Source: Acidobacteriaceae bacterium
GTDB lineage: Bacteria > Acidobacteriota > Terriglobia > Terriglobales > SbA1
Length of the DNA: 5,222 nucleotides
Assembly (NCBI GenBank): GCA_019237515.1
Contig: JAFAGX010000624.1
Location: 1-5,222, forward strand
Direction: 5' to 3'
Positions 1 through 5,222 of this stretch are shown here, piece after piece. The notes beneath the pieces are model-generated. The model was not told the DNA's origin. It searched no databases and was given only the letters and a program-made list of their open reading frames with translations. Positions within the stretch are counted from its first letter, which is position 1, and each line of letters starts with the position of its first letter. The position numbers were made by a program, and so were the translations under genes.

Positions 1-657
1 CTGCAGGGTCTTCTTCATATCGGAAACGACCAAATCTTTATGATCGTTCTCCAGCAGGCGCGCCAATGCATGCGCGAACGGTTTCGTGATGTCGTAAGTC
101 GTGGGCGTGTTCAGCGGTACATAAATCTGCAGGCCCTTTGATCCGGAAGTCTTGGGAAAGCTCTGCAACCCAAAATGATCGAAGATCTCGCGCAGCCAGA
201 ATGCCACCTGAAAACATTGCACGATGTTGGCCGGAGGGCCGGGGTCAAGATCAAAAGCGATCAGCGTCGGCGACTCGATTTTCTTCGCCAGCGAGAGCGA
301 AGGGTGCAGTTCGATGGAAGCCAGGTTCGACACCCAGATAAGCGTCGCCAGATCGTTGGCGAGAACGTAATTCACATTGCGATTGTTGCCTTCGCTCCAG
401 ATCGGCGCGACCTTCACCCAATCCGGCCGATATTTCGTCGTGTTCTTCTCAAAAAAGAATTCCTTGTCCACACCCTCGGGATATCGTTTAAGCGTCAGCG
501 GACGTCCGGCGAGATGCGGGATCAGAACTGGCGCGATGCGCGCGTAATAGTCGATTACCTGGCCCTTAGTGAATCCGGCGACGGGGTAAAGCACTTTTTC
601 AAGATTCGTGACCTTGAGGTGTTTGCCTTCGATTTCGATGGTTTGTGAGCTGCTCAC
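1..657 (-). CDS. ligD: LigD-type NHEJ DNA polymerase/primase domain protein, 3' end cut by window edge
   Basis: This open frame runs from a GTG at 657-655 to base 1 with no stop (219 codons), so the C-terminus is missing. An SD-like AAGGAAAG lies just upstream of the GTG, and no other in-frame start is visible nearby. The product resembles the archaeo-eukaryotic-primase-type polymerase domain of LigD, which fills and extends broken DNA ends together with Ku in non-homologous end joining. Visible motifs are VLYP and GRPLTLKRYPEGVD near the N-terminus (residues 22-63), ELHP (H118), the metal-binding FDLDP (D136, D138), and TSGSKGLQIYVPL (170-182). By memory of Mycobacterium tuberculosis LigD these match H111, D137/D139 and S172/K175. 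The third catalytic Asp should lie just past the window edge. One difference is Gln177 where the motif often has His (SGSKGLH). The polymerase domain starts at the very N-terminus, so this is either a stand-alone polymerase or a LigD with the polymerase domain first; the window cannot tell. It is divergent from the M16 operon. Confidence 0.92.
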   Translation of the reverse strand, partial: MSSSQTIEIEGKHLKVTNLEKVLYPVAGFTKGQVIDYYARIAPVLIPHLAGRPLTLKRYPEGVDKEFFFEKNTTKYRPDWVKVAPIWSEGNNRNVNYVLANDLATLIWVSNLASIELHPSLSLAKKIESPTLIAFDLDPGPPANIVQCFQVAFWLREIFDHFGLQSFPKTSGSKGLQIYVPLNTPTTYDITKPFAHALARLLENDHKDLVVSDMKKTLQ

Positions 658-711
658 GCGCTTTCCTTGCGGAGGCCGAACGGCATCGGGTGGAATCGAG
701 AGTGCGCTACT

Positions 712-741
712 TGTATACCCGGAACCCTTCTGCATAAGCAA
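712..741 (-). promoter_or_regulatory. Candidate promoter for the LigD-type gene
   Basis: Read on the minus strand, TTGCTT (741-736) and TATACA (717-712) are separated by 18 bases, resembling a weak sigma70-type -35/-10 pair about 55 bases upstream of the GTG start. The match is modest and could be chance. Confidence 0.22.
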
Positions 742-760
742 CTCTTGGATGCATTGGAGT

Positions 761-788
761 TTGACAACGTCCCCTTTGCCCACGTAAT
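761..788 (+). promoter_or_regulatory. Candidate promoter for the M16/GIDE operon
   Basis: A perfect -35 hexamer TTGACA (761-766) is followed after 16 bases by CGTAAT (783-788), which matches four of six bases of the -10 consensus. Transcription would start near 795, giving a short leader before the SD at 817-823. It lies in the divergent intergenic region, where an operon promoter is expected. The -10 is weak. Confidence 0.38.
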
Positions 789-816
789 TTCAAACTTCTA
801 TCCATCCCAATCTCTT

Positions 817-823
817 GGGAGGT
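817..823 (+). promoter_or_regulatory. Strong ribosome binding site before ATG 828
   Basis: GGGAGGT is placed four bases before ATG 828, a near-ideal SD spacing. It matters because the signal-peptide core of the encoded peptidase is far downstream (about residue 83 onward from this ATG). The site argues that 828 is or was the true start even though the next 68 codons look like repeat DNA. Confidence 0.6.
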
Positions 824-827
824 AACC

Positions 828-2606
828 ATGGGTAAACATATTCGATTTCAATCGGGAAATTTGCATCGCGGGCCGAAATTGCAGTGGTGGACCACTTTGA
901 ATTTTCCCCTGGCGGCAGTCATCCTGAGCGAAGCCGTCTTTCAGGTGGAGCGAAGGATCTCGCGTGGGGTTGCCCGGGCGTTCCGCGCCAGATCCCTCGC
1001 CCCGCTGGTGCAAACTCGGGGCTTCGGGATGACGCACCAACTGGAGTTTCAAACTGACCCATTACGAAAACTGCGGATTCCTCTTCACTCCTGGCTCCTC
1101 GGAATGACAATTTGTATGTTTTGCCTCCTCCCTCCAGCGGTTGCGCAGGATATTGCTTCCTTTGAAAAGCGGATCACGCTTAAGAAGCTGGATAACGGGC
1201 TAACAGTGCTTATCTGCGAGCGCCCGGAGGCGCCGGTGTTCTCGTTCTATACCCATGTGGACGCCGGATCCGTGCAAGACCCCTTAGACAAAACAGGCCT
1301 GGCACACATGTTCGAGCACATGGCATTCAAGGGCACGGAAACGATTGGCACCAAAGATTACGCGTCTGAAAAGGTCGCGCTTGAAAAAGTGGAGCAAGCT
1401 TACGTTGCCTATCTCCGCGAACGAGATAAGCGAATTGACCGCGACGATGCCAAAGTCAAGCAACTTGAAGCCGCATGGCAGGACGCGATTAAACAAGCCA
1501 ATCAATACGTGATCCCCAACCAGTTTACGGAAATCATCGAGCGCAACGGCGGCGAAAATCTGAATGCCTCCACCAACTACGATGAAACCAATTACTTCTA
1601 TTCGTTACCTGCAAACCGGTTCGAGTTGTGGGCCTATCTGGAATCGTCGCGCTTCCTGCACCCGGTCATGCGCGAGTTCTACAAAGAACGCAATGTGGTG
1701 ATTGAAGAACGGCGCATGCGCACCGACAGCAATCCCATCGGGCGCCTGTTGGAGCAATTCACCACGGCGGCATTCCAGGCCAGCCAGTACCATCGGCCGA
1801 CGATTGGCTGGATGTCCGACCTGAATTCGTTCTCCGCGACCGACGCCGAGAATTTCTTCCATGAATATTACATTCCTTCAAACATGGTTCTGACCGTGGT
1901 GGGCGACGTGAAGGCTAGCGAGGCTATGCCGGTTATTGAAAAATATTTTGGCCGGATTCCGTCGCATGAGAAACCGGATGAGAGGATCACAAACGAGCCG
2001 CCGCAGAATTCGGAACGTCGGGTCCTGCTGCGGGAAATGGCACAGCCGCTTTATCTCGAAGGCTACCATCGCCCGGACTATCTCAGCCCGGACGACGCGG
2101 TTTATGACGGAATCGCCGATTTGATGTCGGAGGGCCGGACCTCTCGTCTCTATCGCGCTTTAGTGCGAGACAAGAAAATCGCTTCTGATGCTGCGGGTTT
2201 TACTGGATTGCCAGGCAATAAATATCCTCATCTGTTTGCCTTCTATGCATTCTGCATGCCCGGCCACAAGCCGCAGGAGATGGCAACGGCTATCCACGAA
2301 GAAATCGAGAAACTCAAGACTCAGGATATCAGCGACGATGAACTCAAGATGGTCAAGACGCGGGCCAAAGCGAATTTGATTCGGAGCCTGGGCAGCAACT
2401 CCGGCTTGGCATTTGAACTCGGCATGAATCAGGCGCGCTACGACGACTGGCGCGAGCTATTCCGGCAAGTGGACAGGATCGATAAAGTTAGCAAAGCAGA
2501 CATTCGTCGTGTGGCGAACAAAACCTTTACTGATAGCAACCGCACCGTGGGTATCATTGAGACGGCGCCGCCTCCGTCCGCCCACCCCAGCAAAGGAGGC
2601 GAATAA
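828..2606 (+). CDS. M16 family zinc metallopeptidase, catalytic subunit (exported)
   Basis: This is a peptidase of the M16 (pitrilysin / mitochondrial processing peptidase) family. Counting from ATG 828 (592 aa), the inverted zinc motif HMFEH is at 160-164. The conserved ERNVVIEE segment supplies E287 and the third zinc ligand E294. The usual 76-77 residue gap to that ligand is enlarged to 129 by a charged, helix-like insert at about 178-233. The C-terminal half keeps SRLYR but lacks the Tyr of the family's Arg/Tyr pair. A hydrophobic segment ending PPAVA|Q (cleavage about 106/107) looks like a signal peptide, so the mature enzyme is probably periplasmic. The start is uncertain. ATG 828 has an excellent SD, but residues 16-83 are encoded by an imperfect palindrome. 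ATG 1029 (525 aa, signal peptide of 39 residues) gives a more normal protein but has no good SD and lies at the end of the repeat core. The stop overlaps the next start by one base. The family and catalytic role are secure; the substrate is unknown. Confidence 0.93.
   Translation: MGKHIRFQSGNLHRGPKLQWWTTLNFPLAAVILSEAVFQVERRISRGVARAFRARSLAPLVQTRGFGMTHQLEFQTDPLRKLRIPLHSWLLGMTICMFCLLPPAVAQDIASFEKRITLKKLDNGLTVLICERPEAPVFSFYTHVDAGSVQDPLDKTGLAHMFEHMAFKGTETIGTKDYASEKVALEKVEQAYVAYLRERDKRIDRDDAKVKQLEAAWQDAIKQANQYVIPNQFTEIIERNGGENLNASTNYDETNYFYSLPANRFELWAYLESSRFLHPVMREFYKERNVVIEERRMRTDSNPIGRLLEQFTTAAFQASQYHRPTIGWMSDLNSFSATDAENFFHEYYIPSNMVLTVVGDVKASEAMPVIEKYFGRIPSHEKPDERITNEPPQNSERRVLLREMAQPLYLEGYHRPDYLSPDDAVYDGIADLMSEGRTSRLYRALVRDKKIASDAAGFTGLPGNKYPHLFAFYAFCMPGHKPQEMATAIHEEIEKLKTQDISDDELKMVKTRAKANLIRSLGSNSGLAFELGMNQARYDDWRELFRQVDRIDKVSKADIRRVANKTFTDSNRTVGIIETAPPPSAHPSKGGE
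873..1076. repeat. Imperfect palindromic (MITE-like) element inside the 5' part of the M16 gene
   Basis: The outer arms 873-904 and 1045-1076 are inverted repeats: 20 of 32 positions match without gaps, including a run of TTTGAA/TTCAAA. Nested inside are GTCATCC/GGATGAC at 918-924 and 1027-1033, a 12/14 match between 947-960 and 990-1003, and GCCCGGGC at 972-979. All arms share nearly the same centre, about 975, so the whole segment can fold as one long hairpin. Its length by this definition is 204 bases, a multiple of three, and it carries no stop in the peptidase frame. No clear target-site duplication is visible, and the exact ends are my choice from the arm similarity. Confidence 0.6.
918..1033. 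repeat. GTCATCC...GGATGAC repeat core
   Basis: The 116-base core begins GTCATCCTGAGCGAAG and ends GGGCTTCGGGATGAC. Its terminal and internal inverted repeats include GAAGGATCTCGCG against CGCGCCAGATCC. From memory, repeats starting GTCATCCTGAGCGAA and containing GAAGGATCTC are dispersed in many copies in acidobacterial and some other bacterial genomes, normally between genes. Only one copy is in this window, so its repeated nature is inferred. Confidence 0.6.
2593..2599 (+). promoter_or_regulatory. Ribosome binding site of the second M16 gene
   Basis: AAGGAGG lies six bases before ATG 2606, inside the last codons of the upstream peptidase gene. It fixes the start of the second gene and supports coupled translation of the two subunits. 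Confidence 0.8.
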
Positions 2607-4072
2607 TGCGACCGCTTAGAGTTGCCGCCCTGCTCTTTATTTGTTTCGCCGCCGTAAGCGAGAATGCAGCCGCGCAGGCCACGGATTGGCAGCAAATCTC
2701 AATTCCGACGCTTCCGGCATTCCATCCGAAGGAGCCCAAACGAATCGAATTGCCCAACGGCATGATCGTTTTCCTACAAGAGGATCACGAACTCCCGCTG
2801 ATTGATGGGATCGCGCGTATTCGGGGTGGATCGCGCTCCGAGCCAGCGGAGAAGGCCGGCATGCTCGATATGTACGGCGAAGTGTGGCGCACCGGCGGCA
2901 CGAAGACACAGACCGGGGATGAACTCGATGATTACCTGGAAATCCGGGCGGCCAAAGTCGAAACCGGAGCCAGCGCGGATTCAACGACAATTTCTTTTTC
3001 ATACCTGAAGGGCGATTTCGAAGATGTTTTCAAGCTGTTTGCAGACCTGCTGCATGAACCCGAATTTCGCGCCGAGAAATTAGACCTGGCGCAACGGGAA
3101 ATGTTCGATGCGATCTCGCGCCGCAATGATGATGTAAGCGACATTGCTCAGCGCGAGTCTGCGAAACTTGCCTATGGCAAGGACAATCCGTACACGCGCC
3201 AGCCGGAATATGCGACGGTAGCTGCCGTCAGCCGTCAGGACCTGCTGAATTGGCATCAGGCTCACGTTTATCCCAACTACATCATTCTTGGGGTGGTCGG
3301 AGATTTCGACTCGGTGGCAATGGAAGCCAAGCTGCGCGAAGCGTTCGGCAAATGGGCGAAGGGCCCGGCGTTCAAGGCTCCGGATATTAAGTTCGAGCCG
3401 GCCAAGCCCGGCTACTACCTGATTCCAAAATCGGACGTCAACCAGAGCAATATTCGCATGGTGGATCTTGGAATCCGAAAAGACAATCCGGATTATTTCG
3501 CCGCCCAGGTTTTCAACGAAGCATTCGGCGGCGGCTTTTCCTCTCGTCTCTTTCGCAACATCCGCTCAGCCCAGGGGTTGGCCTATGCGGTGGGCGGCGG
3601 CATTGGGAGCGCATTCGACCACCCGGGCGTCGAGCGCATCGCGATGGGAACCAAGAGCCAAAGCACCGTCGAGGCAATCCAGGCTTTGGATAAACAAATT
3701 GACGATCTGAAGACCAATCCCATTTCCGAGGACGAGATCAAGCGCGCCAAGGATTCGATTCTGAACTCGTTCGTCTTCAACTTCGATTCGCCGGAAAAGG
3801 TTCTGCGTGAGCGGATGGCCTACGAGTTCTATGGGTATCCTGCCGATTTCCTGGAACGCTTTCGAACCGGAATCGAAAAAGTCCAACCGGCGGATGTGCA
3901 ACGGGTCGCGGCCAAATACCTGCACAAGGATCAAATGCGGGTGCTGGTGGTTGGAAACACGTCGGAATTCGACAAACCCCTATCGGAGTTGGGACCTGTA
4001 ACGAATGTTGACATCAGTATTCCACCTCCACCCGGCGAAAAGAACTTACCGGCAGGCTCGCAGTCCCAATGA
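2606..4072 (+). CDS. M16 family peptidase-like protein, non-catalytic partner subunit (exported)
   Basis: This 488-residue M16 homologue has a clear signal peptide: basic start MRPLR, hydrophobic core to about residue 18, and likely cleavage AAA|Q at 23/24. The N-terminal M16 fold is recognisable (IELPNGMIVFLQED, then the region aligning with HxxEH), but the zinc site is gone. D88, G91 and E92 stand where His, Glu and His are expected, and I170 stands where the third Glu ligand would be. The C-terminal half carries FGGGFSSRLFRNIRSAQGLAYAV, where R320 and Y327, seven apart, match the Arg/Tyr pair of M16 C-terminal domains (R824/Y831 in insulin-degrading enzyme). This is the complement of the upstream gene, which has zinc ligands but no Tyr. 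The same division is known for MPP alpha/beta and for the Sphingomonas SPH2681/SPH2682 heterodimer. Start and SD are unambiguous, and the one-base TAATG overlap implies equimolar synthesis. The inferred role is substrate binding within a heterodimeric periplasmic protease. Confidence 0.93.
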   Translation: MRPLRVAALLFICFAAVSENAAAQATDWQQISIPTLPAFHPKEPKRIELPNGMIVFLQEDHELPLIDGIARIRGGSRSEPAEKAGMLDMYGEVWRTGGTKTQTGDELDDYLEIRAAKVETGASADSTTISFSYLKGDFEDVFKLFADLLHEPEFRAEKLDLAQREMFDAISRRNDDVSDIAQRESAKLAYGKDNPYTRQPEYATVAAVSRQDLLNWHQAHVYPNYIILGVVGDFDSVAMEAKLREAFGKWAKGPAFKAPDIKFEPAKPGYYLIPKSDVNQSNIRMVDLGIRKDNPDYFAAQVFNEAFGGGFSSRLFRNIRSAQGLAYAVGGGIGSAFDHPGVERIAMGTKSQSTVEAIQALDKQIDDLKTNPISEDEIKRAKDSILNSFVFNFDSPEKVLRERMAYEFYGYPADFLERFRTGIEKVQPADVQRVAAKYLHKDQMRVLVVGNTSEFDKPLSELGPVTNVDISIPPPPGEKNLPAGSQSQ

Positions 4073-4956
4073 TGCTCGGTTTTGCCTTCGCGGGGGCGGA
4101 GCGCAAGCCTTCGCCTGAGTTCCTGTCGCTATTCGCCAATCCGATTGTCTGGTCAATTATCGGTTTCGGGGCCGGGATCTATCTGTTCATTCGCGGTTTT
4201 GCCCTGCTGCGGCGCAAACGCTTCATTGAGAACGTCCCGCGATCTACAATTCGTGGCGCGTCTCTGGGGCTGATCGAGGTCAGTGGCAAAGTCGAGGGGC
4301 CATATACGATCATCGCTCCCCTTTCGGAAGAAGACTGTTTCTACTATCGGACAATCGCGTGGACTGGTGGAAGCGAACGCCGCTGGCGAAAAGCCGCTGA
4401 AGAGAGCCTTTCCGCACCATTTTTCCTGCATGATGGTACCGGAAAACTGATGGTCGACGCGCGAGGAGCCCGGTCAGAATTGGAACCTGTTTTTTCTGAG
4501 GAGTACGAAACTTCGCCGCCCCTGTACGCACAGCATTTTTTGAACCGGCACGGAGTTTCACCCGGGGTGCCTGTGAAGCTGGAAGAAGTTGCTGTTCGCG
4601 CCGGGCAAACCTTGTTTGCCATGGGAACGTTGCGTGAATATAAGCCGGAAGATTCGCCTTCCACTCAATTTCTTAGCGCTGAGGCCGCCGATCTGCAGCG
4701 TGAAGAAGAAATCGGTGGCGTGATTTTGCCTGGCTCCATGGTGACTCAGCAGAAGACAGTTCCAACGAAAGAGTTTGATCTTCATCCGAAAGTGGTCCTC
4801 GGAAGCAGCCCGAGCCGGCCTCTGTTCCTCTCACCTCGGAGCCAAATTGAGATCGTGCAGGATCTGGCGTGGAAATCTGCGGTGTATATCTGGGGCGGCC
4901 CCGCGCTGACCCTGTTCTGCTTCTGGTATCTGCTAAGCCGCTTGGGCGCGCTTTAG
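4069..4956 (+). CDS. GIDE-domain membrane protein (two TM segments, no RING)
   Basis: This 295-residue protein starts at ATG 4069, overlapping the upstream stop by four bases (ATGA). An adjacent in-frame ATG at 4072 is equally possible. There is no strong SD, so translation is probably coupled. A hydrophobic segment at about 25-47 is followed by RRKR (48-51), which by the positive-inside rule puts the central domain in the cytoplasm. A second membrane segment (about 273-291) ends the protein. The middle resembles the GIDE domain (Pfam GIDE, named from human MUL1/MAPL): IRGASLGLIEVSGKVEG (61-77), APLSEEDCFYYRTIAW (83-98), a Trp-containing stretch, then FFLHDGTGKLMVDARGA (118-134). The C-terminal RING finger that makes MUL1 a ubiquitin ligase is absent, so database names such as 'E3 ubiquitin ligase' should not be taken literally. 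Its function in bacteria is not established. Its place in the operon suggests a link to the exported M16 pair or to envelope stress, which is inference. Confidence 0.85.
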   Translation: MMLGFAFAGAERKPSPEFLSLFANPIVWSIIGFGAGIYLFIRGFALLRRKRFIENVPRSTIRGASLGLIEVSGKVEGPYTIIAPLSEEDCFYYRTIAWTGGSERRWRKAAEESLSAPFFLHDGTGKLMVDARGARSELEPVFSEEYETSPPLYAQHFLNRHGVSPGVPVKLEEVAVRAGQTLFAMGTLREYKPEDSPSTQFLSAEAADLQREEEIGGVILPGSMVTQQKTVPTKEFDLHPKVVLGSSPSRPLFLSPRSQIEIVQDLAWKSAVYIWGGPALTLFCFWYLLSRLGAL

Positions 4957-4996
4957 GAAACAAAAACAATGCCCTGGCTAGTCGGGCGGGCGTCAA

Positions 4997-5016
4997 TGTG
5001 TTTAGGCCTGAACACA
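4997..5016. repeat. 20-base hairpin after the operon
   Basis: TGTGTTTAGGCCTGAACACA can form an eight-pair stem (one G-T pair) closed by GGCC, 41 bases past the stop of the GIDE-type gene. It might act as a transcript-end or protein-binding palindrome, but no T-run follows on either strand, so it is not called a terminator. Confidence 0.4.
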
Positions 5017-5056
5017 GCCTGTCAAGCAACTAAATTATGCACCCTCGATCAACATG

Positions 5057-5118
5057 TGTCGAATGACCGCGCGGAAGGCCGGGGACTCGAACCCAATCGC
5101 TGACCAGGCCATTCGACA
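5057..5118 (-). other. Long hairpin with tRNA T-arm-like tip; possible small RNA or tRNA relic
   Basis: Read on the minus strand, TGTCGAATGGCC (5118-5107) pairs with GGTCATTCGACA (5068-5057) over 12 positions. As RNA, one of these is a G-U pair; on the plus strand the same position is an A-C mismatch, so a minus-strand transcript folds better. The 38-base loop holds GGGTTCGAGTCCC (5094-5082), which looks like a tRNA T-arm (three G-C pairs around TTCGAGT). GGAGGGT (5147-5141) can also pair with GCCTTCC (5079-5073) like an acceptor stem, but good D and anticodon arms are missing. A working tRNA is therefore not supported; a degenerate tRNA or an unrelated structured RNA is possible. Confidence 0.3.
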
Positions 5119-5222
5119 GGCTGCGCCCAGTACCCTTAACACCCTCCAGGGCACCTGCCTGCCTAGCATAGTCTCGGCACATTCGGATAGAGCGAATCAA
5201 AGATGATAGTAAACATTTGACA

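Larger units (their letters stand above)
4957..5222. other. Intergenic region downstream of the operon, no supported gene
   Basis: No reading frame here has a start, an SD and a plausible product. The region instead contains several inverted repeats and a tRNA T-arm-like sequence, listed separately. Neither strand shows a classical terminator with a T-run directly after the operon. Confidence 0.6.

Noticed and set aside
175..648. Plus-strand open frame of 157 codons
   Set aside because: It is antisense to the LigD-type polymerase frame, whose motifs are unmistakable; the plus-strand product has no recognisable features.
798..1110. Two overlapping minus-strand open frames opposite the start of the M16 gene
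   Set aside because: They are reading frames through the palindromic element and have no family resemblance or credible start sites.
4971..4994. GCCC...GGGC stem as operon terminator
   Set aside because: The stem is only four pairs with a long loop and no T-run, so it is too weak to call.
5041..5160. Functional tRNA gene on the minus strand (Asp-like anticodon GTC in CCTGTCGAA)
   Set aside because: The T-arm motif and an acceptor-like pairing are present, but the T-stem has mismatches beyond three pairs and no acceptable D or anticodon stem forms, so only a relic or look-alike is reported.
5034..5162. Minus-strand reading frame of about 42 codons ending at TAG near 5034
   Set aside because: It is bounded by stops, lacks a start codon and an SD, and overlaps the structured region; nothing suggests it is coding.
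1..5222. CRISPR array, insertion sequence with transposase, or phage genes
   Set aside because: There are no regularly spaced direct repeats and no transposase, integrase or phage structural reading frames in the window.

Overview
The window is moderately GC-rich bacterial DNA. Its gene set is a LigD-type polymerase, a paired Q-start-after-signal-peptide M16 protease operon and a GIDE-domain membrane protein. Together with a dispersed palindromic repeat beginning GTCATCCTGAGCGAA, this looks most like a member of the Acidobacteriota. That placement is inferred from remembered family resemblance, not from a marker gene.

Layout: (1) Bases 1-657, minus strand, hold the N-terminal 219 codons of a LigD-type NHEJ polymerase/primase; its C-terminus lies off the left edge. 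(2) Bases 658-827 are a divergent intergenic region with weak promoter candidates on both strands and a strong Shine-Dalgarno before ATG 828. (3) Bases 828-4956, plus strand, are a compact three-gene operon with overlapping stop/start codons: a zinc-binding M16 peptidase, a catalytically dead M16 partner, and a two-TM GIDE-domain protein. (4) Bases 4957-5222 hold no convincing gene, but contain inverted repeats and a hairpin on the minus strand with a tRNA T-arm-like tip.

How the genes work together: the first M16 protein has the HxxEH zinc site and the second has lost it but keeps the Arg/Tyr pair of M16 C-terminal halves, so the two probably form one exported heterodimeric protease. The GIDE-type protein is translationally coupled to them and probably sits in the inner membrane. 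The ligase-type gene is divergent and functionally unrelated.

The most unusual point is a roughly 204-bp imperfect palindrome (873-1076) lying exactly in frame inside the beginning of the first M16 gene. Removing it in silico joins the well-placed start at 828 directly to the signal-peptide core, which suggests an in-frame insertion of a repeat element into a secretion signal.
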